Of a stretch of DNA of 32,697 nucleotides, positions 26,197-32,697 are shown piece by piece. Under the pieces are notes generated by a model. The model made no database searches. It saw only the letters and a program-made list of their open reading frames with translations, and was not told the origin of the DNA. The stretch spans positions 1 through 32,697 of the forward strand of contig JAEZKJ010000108.1 of NCBI GenBank assembly GCA_023415545.1, given 5' to 3'. This DNA comes from Bacteroidota bacterium (GTDB taxonomy: Bacteria; Bacteroidota; Bacteroidia; Bacteroidales; Bacteroidaceae). Position 1 is the first letter of the stretch, and every line of letters begins with the position of its first letter. Both the position numbers and the translations under genes were made by a program.

Positions 26197-26604
26197 ATGG
26201 ATATTGACAATAAAAAACTTCCATATTATAACAATTCCATGACTGAGCATCTTGGGATAAAGTTTTTGACGTGTGAAAAAGGAAGTGTTACTTCACAGAT
26301 GCCTGTTGATAATCGAACATGTCAACCATTTGGCATTCTTAATGGAGGAGCATCACTAGCTCTAGCCGAGATTACAGCTGGATATGGATCAATGGCACTT
26401 TGTAAAGATGATGAGTTCCCAGCCGGCATGCAGGTTTCAGCAAATCATATATCATCTGTTGAGGTAGGTAATGATGTTATTGCTACTGCTAAATTGATAC
26501 ATAGAGGACAAAGTACGCACGTATGGAATGTTGATATAAACACTCATGAAGGTAGACTTGTTTCTACTATCAGAGTCGTGAATTTTATCTTAAAAAGAAA
26601 ATGA
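26197..26604 (+). CDS. menI: hotdog-fold thioesterase, probable DHNA-CoA hydrolase (MenI-like)
   Basis: Predicted to release 1,4-dihydroxy-2-naphthoate from its CoA ester, the step after MenB, judged from its position at the head of the men operon. It has 135 aa. The PaaI/MenI-type motif FGILNGGASLALAEITAG carries the catalytic Glu58. The His that usually precedes the GG pair in this group is Asn49 here. VSANHISSVEVG and the final beta strands fit a hotdog fold. I chose the ATG at 26197; the TTG one codon earlier is less likely. The last four bases overlap the menF start (ATGA), so translation is coupled. The fold is clear; the exact substrate is inferred from context. Confidence 0.82.
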   Translation: MDIDNKKLPYYNNSMTEHLGIKFLTCEKGSVTSQMPVDNRTCQPFGILNGGASLALAEITAGYGSMALCKDDEFPAGMQVSANHISSVEVGNDVIATAKLIHRGQSTHVWNVDINTHEGRLVSTIRVVNFILKRK

Positions 26605-27749
26605 ATACTCCTAATATAGAGATTATTAATATTATAGATGCATTAACCAAGAGTGGAATAAATTTTGCCTTATATAGGCTTCCTTGGACAGATGCGTGCT
26701 ATCTTATTTTACAAAAGGATGGTGATATTGAAGAACTTTCTTCACTAAATGAACTTGATGGAAGAAAAGGATTTGTTATGGCCCCTTTTAATCCTGATGA
26801 TAAAAATAAAATTCTTTTTATTCGCCCTGATATATTTGCATTCGATTGGGATGAAATAAGCGAAAAGTTAGATGAGTTCTATAAAAATTTACCTAAACAG
26901 GATGTTTTAACCATCAATAATATTGATGATGATCATTTAGATTCCGATGATGAGTCAAAAAAGAGAGATTATGCTGCCTGTTTTGAGAAGTTCCATAATG
27001 CGATAATAGAAAACAAGTTTTCTAAACTCGTTTTATCTAGGACTACAGAGGAGAAAATTCCAAATAACTTTTCACCTCTTCATGCTTTTGTAAAAGCATG
27101 CAATAGCTATCCACGAATGTTTATATATATGTGCCACACAACAAAAGCCGGTACATGGATTGGAAGTACCCCTGAAATTATATTGAGTGGACATATTGAA
27201 AGATGGCATACTGTGGCTCTTGCCGGAACAATGACAATTATTGATAATATTATTCCTACTGATTGGAGTAAAAAAAATATTGATGAACAAAAATATGTAT
27301 CCGACTATATCCGTCAAACTATAAAAGATATTGATATTGTCGGTAAAATCGAGGAAAAAGGACCATATGACGCACGTGCAGGTCATCTTATTCATCGAAA
27401 AACAGATTTCTTTTTTAATCTTAAAGATAATCAATCTTTAGGATTAGTTTTGGAAAAGCTACACCCCACACCTGCAATTTGTGGCTTACCTAGTGACGAA
27501 GCCAAAGATTTTATTATTGCTAATGAAGGATATGACCGTTCATATTATAGTGGCATAATTGGATTCATTGATCCTGAAAATGGAACCGATTTATACGTAA
27601 ACTTAAGATGTATGAATATCCTAAAGGATAATGCTCGTCTTTATGCCGGAGGAGGTATTCTCTCTACATCATCTATGGAAGATGAGTGGGAAGAGAGTGA
27701 GAGAAAGTTGGCTACTATGCGTAAAATTTTGAATGAAAATTACGATTAA
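26601..27749 (+). CDS. menF: isochorismate synthase
   Basis: Converts chorismate to isochorismate, the first committed step of classical menaquinone synthesis. It has 382 aa. The chorismate-binding domain (about 120-380) has Lys142 in KLVLSR (general base position) and Glu192 in GSTPEIIL, with the same 50-residue spacing as the catalytic Lys190/Glu240 of E. coli MenF. It also has VALAGTM (205-211), LHPTPAICGLP (287-297) and YAGGGILSTSSMEDEWEE (348-365). The N-terminal 115 residues are variable. It overlaps the thioesterase gene by four bases and precedes menD by 18 bases. Its context among menD, B, C and E argues for MenF rather than a siderophore or salicylate enzyme. Confidence 0.94.
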   Translation: MNTPNIEIINIIDALTKSGINFALYRLPWTDACYLILQKDGDIEELSSLNELDGRKGFVMAPFNPDDKNKILFIRPDIFAFDWDEISEKLDEFYKNLPKQDVLTINNIDDDHLDSDDESKKRDYAACFEKFHNAIIENKFSKLVLSRTTEEKIPNNFSPLHAFVKACNSYPRMFIYMCHTTKAGTWIGSTPEIILSGHIERWHTVALAGTMTIIDNIIPTDWSKKNIDEQKYVSDYIRQTIKDIDIVGKIEEKGPYDARAGHLIHRKTDFFFNLKDNQSLGLVLEKLHPTPAICGLPSDEAKDFIIANEGYDRSYYSGIIGFIDPENGTDLYVNLRCMNILKDNARLYAGGGILSTSSMEDEWEESERKLATMRKILNENYD

Positions 27750-27767
27750 TTAAAATACATCATTAAT

Positions 27768-29435
27768 ATGTATTCAGATAAAAAGAGTGTTCTACAACTT
27801 GTTGCTTTATTAAAAGCACATGGAATAAAAAAAGTAGTATTATGTCCCGGAAGCCGAAACGCTCCTATTATTCAGACTATATCAAATATTGCTGAATTTG
27901 AGTGTTATTCAATAACCGATGAAAGAAGTGCAGGTTTCTTTGCTATTGGTCTATCTATGCAAGGAGGTGCTCCCGCTGCCATTTGTTGTACCTCCGGTTC
28001 AGCACTACTTAATATTTTCCCTGCTGTTGCCGAAGCTTTTTATCAACAGATACCTCTTATAGTGATCTCGGCTGATCGTCCGGCTGCATGGATTGGACAG
28101 ATGGATGGACAAACTATGCCACAGCCTGATATATTTGGTAAAATGGTTAAAATGTCCGTCACACTGCCTGAGGTAAGTTCTGAGGAGGATGAGTGGTATT
28201 GCAACCGACTTATCAACGAAGCTATTATTGAAACATGTCATCATGGAAAGGGCCCTGTTCATATTAATGTTCCTATCTCGGAACCTATTTATAGATTTAC
28301 AGCAAAGGAGTTGCCCGAGGTTAGAGTTATTACACGATATCAAGGATTGAATGTTTACGATAGAGATTATAAGGATTTGATAGAACGCCTAAACCACTAT
28401 ACAAAACGTATGACTGTGGTTGGTCAGATGAACCTTATTTATCTTTTCGAAAAAAGATATATAAAAGCACTATCTAAACAATTTGCTTGGCTCACTGAAT
28501 ATCTAAGCAATCAAACTATACCCGGATATGCAATTAAGAATTTCGACTCTGCTATTTATAGCATGACAGAAGAGAAGAAGGAGGAGTTACGACCTGAAAT
28601 CCTCATTACTTATGGAGGCCATATCGTTTCAAAACAGTTGAAAAAATATTTGCGTGAAAACCCTCCAAAGGAGCATTGGCATATTGCTGCTGATGGTAAA
28701 GTAGCCGATCTTTATGGATGTTTAAACACAGTAATAGAGATGGATCCTTTTGAGTTCCTTGAGAAAATAGCATTTCTTCTTGAATGGAAAAACTCTAATT
28801 TCCCACTTATGTGGGAGAATTATTGCAAAACAATACCCGAGCCATCATTACCTTATTCCCAGATTTCTATAATAGGAGATTTGATTAAAAGATTACCGGA
28901 ATCCTCATCTTTACATCTTGCCAATAGTTCAACCATACGATATGCCCAACTATTTAATATACCGTCAACAACCGAAGTATGTTGTAATAGAGGTATTAAT
29001 GGTATTGAAGGTTCTCTCTCTACTGCATTAGGATATGCAATAGCATCCGATAGAACCAACTTTATAGTAATAGGTGATTTAAGTTTCTTCTATGATATGA
29101 ATGCACTTTGGAGTACATATTTTAGAGGTAATATACGAATATTGTTAATAAACAATGAAGGTGGTGAGATTTTCCATACTCTTCCAGGTATGGATAAAAA
29201 AAGTAATTCACGTAAATTTATCACAGCCGAGCATACCACTTCTGCCAAAGGTTGGGCCGAAGAGCGAGGATTTATCTATTATAGAGTAGATAATCAAGAA
29301 GAGTTAAATGAACATATATGTGAATTCACAACTCCCGAATTACTTTCAAAACCTATTCTTATTGAAGCATTCACCGACAAAGAGAAAGATACTACATTGT
29401 TAAGAGAATATTATCATTCAATTAAAAACAGATAA
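27768..29435 (+). CDS. menD: SEPHCHC synthase MenD
   Basis: Thiamine-diphosphate enzyme joining 2-oxoglutarate to isochorismate with loss of CO2, forming SEPHCHC. It has 555 aa, the usual size. CPGSRNAPI (26-34) and TDERSAGFFAIG (50-61) are MenD signatures, with Glu52 in the place of the Glu that activates the cofactor. CTSGSALLN and ISADRPA follow. The ThDP/Mg-binding stretch is GDLSFFYDMNALW, followed by LLINNEGGEIFHTLPG near the C-terminus. It lies 18 bases after menF and four bases before menB. Confidence 0.96.
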   Translation: MYSDKKSVLQLVALLKAHGIKKVVLCPGSRNAPIIQTISNIAEFECYSITDERSAGFFAIGLSMQGGAPAAICCTSGSALLNIFPAVAEAFYQQIPLIVISADRPAAWIGQMDGQTMPQPDIFGKMVKMSVTLPEVSSEEDEWYCNRLINEAIIETCHHGKGPVHINVPISEPIYRFTAKELPEVRVITRYQGLNVYDRDYKDLIERLNHYTKRMTVVGQMNLIYLFEKRYIKALSKQFAWLTEYLSNQTIPGYAIKNFDSAIYSMTEEKKEELRPEILITYGGHIVSKQLKKYLRENPPKEHWHIAADGKVADLYGCLNTVIEMDPFEFLEKIAFLLEWKNSNFPLMWENYCKTIPEPSLPYSQISIIGDLIKRLPESSSLHLANSSTIRYAQLFNIPSTTEVCCNRGINGIEGSLSTALGYAIASDRTNFIVIGDLSFFYDMNALWSTYFRGNIRILLINNEGGEIFHTLPGMDKKSNSRKFITAEHTTSAKGWAEERGFIYYRVDNQEELNEHICEFTTPELLSKPILIEAFTDKEKDTTLLREYYHSIKNR

Positions 29436-29439
29436 TAAT

Positions 29440-30261
29440 ATGAATAAAAGAGAATGGAAACAGATAAAAGAGTACAAAGAGATACTCTTTGATTATTATA
29501 ATGGGATAGCTAAAATTACTATCAACCGCGAAAGATATCGTAATGCCTTCACTCCTACTACAACATCCGAGATAAGTGATGCTCTATATATATGTCGTGA
29601 AAATCAAGATATCGATGTAGTCATACTTACCGGTGCAGGCGACAAAGCTTTCTGTAGTGGTGGCGATATGAATGTAAAAGGACATGGAGGATATATTGGA
29701 ACTGATGGTGTTCCTCGTCTTAATGTGTTGGATGTACAGAAACAGATACGCTCTCTTCCAAAACCGGTAATAGCAATGGTCAATGGATTTGCTATTGGTG
29801 GAGGACATGTTCTTCATGTTGTTTGCGATCTTACTATAGCATCGGAGAACGCTATTTTTGGACAAACAGGTCCAAAAGTTGGAAGTTTTGATGCTGGCTT
29901 TGGTTCTTCATATCTTGCAAGAATTGTTGGTCAGAAGAAAGCACGTGAAATATGGTTCCTCTGTCGTCAATACTCTGCACAAGAGGCTTTGGATATGGGA
30001 TTGGTAAATAAAGTAGTTCCTTTTGACCAACTTGAAGATGAAACTGTTGCTTGGGCCGAGAAGATGATGGAACATAGTCCGTTGGCGCTTCGAATGATTA
30101 AAGCAGGTCTTAATGCAGAACTTGATGGTCAAGCCGGCATACAGGAACTTGCAGGTGATGCAACTATGTTGTATTATATGACTGAAGAGGCACAAGAAGG
30201 AGGAAAAGCATTCCTTGAAAAGAGAAAACCTCGTTTCAGAGATTATCCTAAATTCCCTTAA
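29440..30261 (+). CDS. menB: 1,4-dihydroxy-2-naphthoyl-CoA synthase MenB
   Basis: Crotonase-family enzyme that closes the second ring of naphthoate from OSB-CoA, giving DHNA-CoA. It has 273 aa. Motifs: INRERYRNAFTP (CoA pocket), TGAGDKAFCSGGDMNVKG (oxyanion region), AIGGGHVLH, FGQTGPKVGSFDAGFGSSY, and the MenB-specific AREIWFLCRQYSAQEALDMG. The C-terminal YMTEEAQEGGKAFLEKRKP is also characteristic. It starts four bases after menD. The next gene, menC, is 128 bases on, across a long-loop hairpin, so expression of menC and menE may be set separately. Confidence 0.96.
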   Translation: MNKREWKQIKEYKEILFDYYNGIAKITINRERYRNAFTPTTTSEISDALYICRENQDIDVVILTGAGDKAFCSGGDMNVKGHGGYIGTDGVPRLNVLDVQKQIRSLPKPVIAMVNGFAIGGGHVLHVVCDLTIASENAIFGQTGPKVGSFDAGFGSSYLARIVGQKKAREIWFLCRQYSAQEALDMGLVNKVVPFDQLEDETVAWAEKMMEHSPLALRMIKAGLNAELDGQAGIQELAGDATMLYYMTEEAQEGGKAFLEKRKPRFRDYPKFP

Positions 30262-30290
30262 AACATAAAAGAGGAGTTAAACTATAATAT

Positions 30291-30351
30291 AAGGGTTTGT
30301 CATAATATTCACCGAGTCCGTCTTGTATTCATAATGTTTTGACAAACCCTT
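30291..30351 (+). terminator. 12-bp inverted repeat with 37-base loop between menB and menC
   Basis: AAGGGTTTGTCA (30291-30302) and TGACAAACCCTT (30340-30351) are exact reverse complements. The stem is firm but the loop is long and no strong T-run follows, so it is an untypical terminator. It could attenuate transcription between menB and menC, protect an mRNA end, or bind a protein. There is no other gene in this 128-base gap. Confidence 0.5.
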
Positions 30352-30389
30352 TAATCTTAATATAGTCTATTATTAGAGAGTCTAAATTT

Positions 30390-31451
30390 ATGAGATATTC
30401 TATTCAGATAAAGAAGAAATTGCTTCACTTCAAACAACCTGCCGGAACATCGAGAGGTGTATATACTACTCGAAAGTTGTGGTTTATAATTATTAAAGAT
30501 AATGAAAGTGGCAATTTTGGTATTGGTGAATGTGCTCCTCTACCCTCACTTAGCTGTGACGATATCCCACAATATGAAGATATTCTCAATAAAGTGACAC
30601 AAGATTTCGCTGATACAGGTGTTTTAAACCATTCAGCCCTTAAGAATTATCCATCAATACACTTTGCAATGGAGATGGCCTTACTACATCTTCGTTCGGG
30701 AAGTTTAAGATTATGGGATACACCTTTTTCACGAGGCGAAGAGGGAATAACCATTAATGGACTTATATGGATGGGGAGTTTTGAGGAGATGTATAGTCGA
30801 ATTGAAGAAAAGCTAAAAGATGGATTCCATTGTGTAAAGCTTAAAATAGGTGCTATAGATTTTGAAAAAGAGATTGAACTTATTGAATTTATCAGATCTC
30901 ATTTCAATGAAAAACAGATAGAACTAAGAGTTGATGCTAATGGAGCCTTCTCACCTGACGATGCTCTCGATAAACTTACACGTCTGTCAAAATACTCTAT
31001 TCACTCCATTGAACAACCTATAAAAGCAGGTAATTGGCCTATGATGGCTCAACTATGCAAAGAGTCTCCTTTAGCTATTGCACTTGATGAAGAGTTAATT
31101 GGCATAAACGATAAGAAGAAGAAAATTGAACTTCTTGATACCATAAAGCCACAATACATTATACTTAAACCATCGCTTCATGGTGGATTATATGGTAGTG
31201 AAGAGTGGATTCATTTAGCTAAAGAGAGAAAAATTGGTTTTTGGGCTACTTCAGCTTTAGAGTCTAACATTGGTTTGAATGCCATTGCTCAGTGGTGTGC
31301 AACCATCCAACATGACCTACCTCAAGGTCTTGGAACAGGATTACTTTTCACTGACAATATTGATTCACCTCTTTATATTAAAAATGATTTGCTATACTTC
31401 AATAGTATGAAAAGTGAACCTAATATTTTAAAATGGCTTGAGGATGAGTAA
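30390..31451 (+). CDS. menC: o-succinylbenzoate synthase MenC
   Basis: Enolase-superfamily dehydratase that makes o-succinylbenzoate from SHCHC. It has 353 aa. The catalytic lysine motif is CVKLKIG (Lys150, Lys152). The metal ligands are Asp182 (RVDANGAF), Glu208 (SIEQPI) and Asp233 (ALDEEL), and the opposite lysine is Lys260 (IILKPSLHGG). All five key residues are present, so the enzyme should be active. GECAPLP (46-52) in the capping domain is also typical. Its last eight bases overlap the menE start, implying coupled translation. Confidence 0.95.
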   Translation: MRYSIQIKKKLLHFKQPAGTSRGVYTTRKLWFIIIKDNESGNFGIGECAPLPSLSCDDIPQYEDILNKVTQDFADTGVLNHSALKNYPSIHFAMEMALLHLRSGSLRLWDTPFSRGEEGITINGLIWMGSFEEMYSRIEEKLKDGFHCVKLKIGAIDFEKEIELIEFIRSHFNEKQIELRVDANGAFSPDDALDKLTRLSKYSIHSIEQPIKAGNWPMMAQLCKESPLAIALDEELIGINDKKKKIELLDTIKPQYIILKPSLHGGLYGSEEWIHLAKERKIGFWATSALESNIGLNAIAQWCATIQHDLPQGLGTGLLFTDNIDSPLYIKNDLLYFNSMKSEPNILKWLEDE

Positions 31452-32532
31452 TTTCAATTTTGATATAGAGAGTCAGACAATTACTATAGATGGAAAAGTG
31501 TATAGTAAAGATAATTTTCATACACTTCACTCTGAGAATGATAAGTTAAACTTATTCTATTCATTCATCATATCTTTTCTTAAAAGTTGGTGGGATGATA
31601 GTGATACCACTATTGTAAATACATCCGGATCAACCGGTAAGCCCAAAACTATGCTCGTTGCCAAAAGAGCAATGATGGCAAGTGCAGAGAATACACTCTC
31701 CTTTCTTAATCTAAATAAAGGAGATAATGCACTACTGTGCATGCCTGTGGAATATATTGCCGGGAAAATGATGATAGTAAGGGCTCTTGTTGGTGGTATG
31801 AATCTTATTTGTAGAACTCCTTCGGGAGAGCCTTTAAAAGATTTAAATGCAAAAATAGATTTCGCAGCAATGATTCCTCTACAAATCTTCAATTCATTAA
31901 ATAACGAGCATCAGAAAGTCACTTTAATGAATATACGTGAAGTAATTATTGGTGGAGGGGCTATAGATGCGAATATTGAAGATGTACTTTCATCTTTTAA
32001 TAACAATATATGGTCTACTTATGGTATGACTGAAACATTATCGCATATAGCGATGAGAAAAATATCCGGCCACGATAGAACAGAGTGGTATAGCACACTC
32101 AATAACATTAAGGTATCTCTCACTTCAGAAAATACACTCGTTATTGATGCTCCTCAAATTTGCAAAGAACAATTAATAACAAATGATATTGCTCAAATTA
32201 ATGAGTCAGGAGAGTTTAAAATTATTGGCCGAAGAGACAATATTATAAATAGTGGAGGAATTAAGATTCAGATAGAGGAGGTTGAGAACAGACTTAAAGA
32301 GTCAATAAATACTCCATTCATGATAACTTCAAAAAGGGATAATAAGTTTGGTGAGATTATTGTCCTTCTTGTTCAAGGCAAGGATACTGAAATGGAGATA
32401 GAAGAGATATGTAAAGCGAATCTTCCACAATATTGGCGTCCAAAAGAGATTATTTTTGTTGACTCACTACCAATGACAGGAAGTGGTAAACCAGACAGAG
32501 CAAAAGCAAAAATTATAGCTAATAGCAATTAG
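31444..32532 (+). CDS. menE: o-succinylbenzoate-CoA ligase MenE, compact form
   Basis: Adenylate-forming enzyme activating OSB to OSB-CoA, the substrate of MenB. It has 362 aa, well below the 450-490 aa common for MenE; shortened MenE is usual in Bacteroidota. The phosphate loop is TSGSTGKPK (60-68), the A5 motif STYGMTETLSH (191-201), the hinge region GRRDNIINSGGIKI (262-275), and the C-terminal catalytic Lys349 in TGSGKPDR. The missing length is in the N-terminal domain before the phosphate loop. I chose the ATG at 31444, eight bases inside menC; a TTG two codons earlier is less likely. Confidence 0.93.
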   Translation: MSNFNFDIESQTITIDGKVYSKDNFHTLHSENDKLNLFYSFIISFLKSWWDDSDTTIVNTSGSTGKPKTMLVAKRAMMASAENTLSFLNLNKGDNALLCMPVEYIAGKMMIVRALVGGMNLICRTPSGEPLKDLNAKIDFAAMIPLQIFNSLNNEHQKVTLMNIREVIIGGGAIDANIEDVLSSFNNNIWSTYGMTETLSHIAMRKISGHDRTEWYSTLNNIKVSLTSENTLVIDAPQICKEQLITNDIAQINESGEFKIIGRRDNIINSGGIKIQIEEVENRLKESINTPFMITSKRDNKFGEIIVLLVQGKDTEMEIEEICKANLPQYWRPKEIIFVDSLPMTGSGKPDRAKAKIIANSN

Positions 32533-32590
32533 TTTATAATTATAATTAATCAGACACCTTAAAAAATAGTATAACCCTATAAAAAGTAAA

Positions 32591-32625
32591 CAGCAGAATA
32601 GTTTTTACCAAAACTTATTCTGCTG
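32591..32625. terminator. hairpin terminator after menE, overlapping the end of a convergent gene
   Basis: CAGCAGAAT (32591-32599) pairs with ATTCTGCTG (32617-32625). After a single unpaired T, AGTTTT (32600-32605) pairs with AAAACT (32610-32615), leaving the loop TACC. This 15-bp imperfect stem lies between menE, which ends 58 bases upstream, and the partial - strand gene, whose stop codon is inside the hairpin. It probably ends transcription in both directions, with a T-rich stretch following on the - strand side. Confidence 0.65.
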
Positions 32626-32697
32626 CTCATTATATTCAAATCCTGCTGATTCAAGTTTCTTTATAATCACTTGTTTATCCACATTCATGTCATCACA
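32605..32697 (-). CDS. 3' end of an unidentified protein gene, runs off the window
   Basis: Reading the - strand from base 32697 gives 30 open codons and a TAA at 32607-32605. The end of the protein is KLESAGFEYNEQQNKFW. An internal Met (MNVDKQV) occurs four codons in, so this could be either the tail of a longer protein or a start of a very short one; the first is more likely. The composition (Lys, Glu, Gln, aromatic end) looks like real coding sequence and the orientation fits the hairpin as a shared terminator. I do not recognise the family. Confidence 0.4.
   Translation of the reverse strand, partial: CDDMNVDKQVIIKKLESAGFEYNEQQNKFW

Noticed and set aside
30291..30351. Transposon or MITE ends
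   Set aside because: The inverted repeat has only 37 bases between its arms and no convincing flanking target duplication, so a hairpin is the simpler reading.
1..32697. CRISPR arrays, tRNA or rRNA genes, insertion sequences
   Set aside because: I saw no regularly spaced repeats, no cloverleaf-like conserved arms and no transposase-like protein on either strand; a tool-based scan was not possible.

Overview
The window is AT-rich chromosomal DNA from a member of the Bacteroidota, most likely order Bacteroidales. The evidence is a SusC/SusD outer-membrane pair, a second TonB-dependent receptor of the OMP_b-brl_3 type, LytS/LytTR signalling, a fused CcsBA cytochrome c maturation protein, a complete-looking menaquinone (men) cluster, and intergenic matches to the Bacteroides primary-sigma promoter (TTTG, about 20 bp, TAnnTTTG). 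I see no tRNA, rRNA, CRISPR array, insertion sequence or phage gene. The genus cannot be fixed from this alone.

Layout. (1) 1-2380, + strand: the 3' part of pstC, then pstA and pstB of the high-affinity phosphate importer, with no phoU following. (2) 2387-4438, - strand: a large radical-SAM aminomutase of the KamA family. Its predicted substrate residues resemble glutamate 2,3-aminomutase more than lysine 2,3-aminomutase. (3) 4605-6005, + strand: an exported alpha/beta hydrolase. (4) 13167-6090, - strand: a four-gene operon encoding SusC, SusD, an HExxH zinc-hydrolase lipoprotein and a DUF4302 lipoprotein, ended by a strong hairpin. It looks like an outer-membrane capture-and-import system for an unknown, possibly peptide-like, substrate. 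(5) 13168-13705: the only gene-free stretch over 300 bp. (6) 13706-18546, + strand: a very cysteine-rich DUF3795 protein, then a TonB-type receptor, a LytS-like histidine kinase and a LytTR response regulator. (7) 21899-18567, - strand: ccsBA followed by a two-part RidA/chorismatase-like protein. (8) 22121-24427, + strand: a cation diffusion facilitator and a secreted GH29 alpha-L-fucosidase. (9) 25983-24614, - strand: an FMN-type flavoprotein, then xanthine phosphoribosyltransferase. (10) 26197-32532, + strand: menI-like thioesterase, menF, menD, menB, menC, menE. (11) The last 93 bases hold the 3' end of a - strand gene that runs off the window.

How the genes fit together. The men genes carry chorismate to dihydroxynaphthoate via isochorismate, SEPHCHC, OSB, OSB-CoA and DHNA-CoA. 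A menH-type SHCHC synthase and the prenyltransferase menA are not present here. CcsBA attaches haem to exported c-type cytochromes that would take electrons from menaquinol, so regions 7 and 10 suggest anaerobic respiration, although no cytochrome gene is in the window. The SusCD-lipoprotein operon and the receptor/two-component block are divergent, separated by a 538-bp region with an imperfect direct repeat around a candidate promoter.

The most promising points for follow-up are the Lys/Asn pair in the aminomutase, the SusCD plus HExxH hydrolase plus DUF4302 operon of unknown substrate, and the RidA/chorismatase-like protein linked to cytochrome c maturation. None of these could be tested by database search here.
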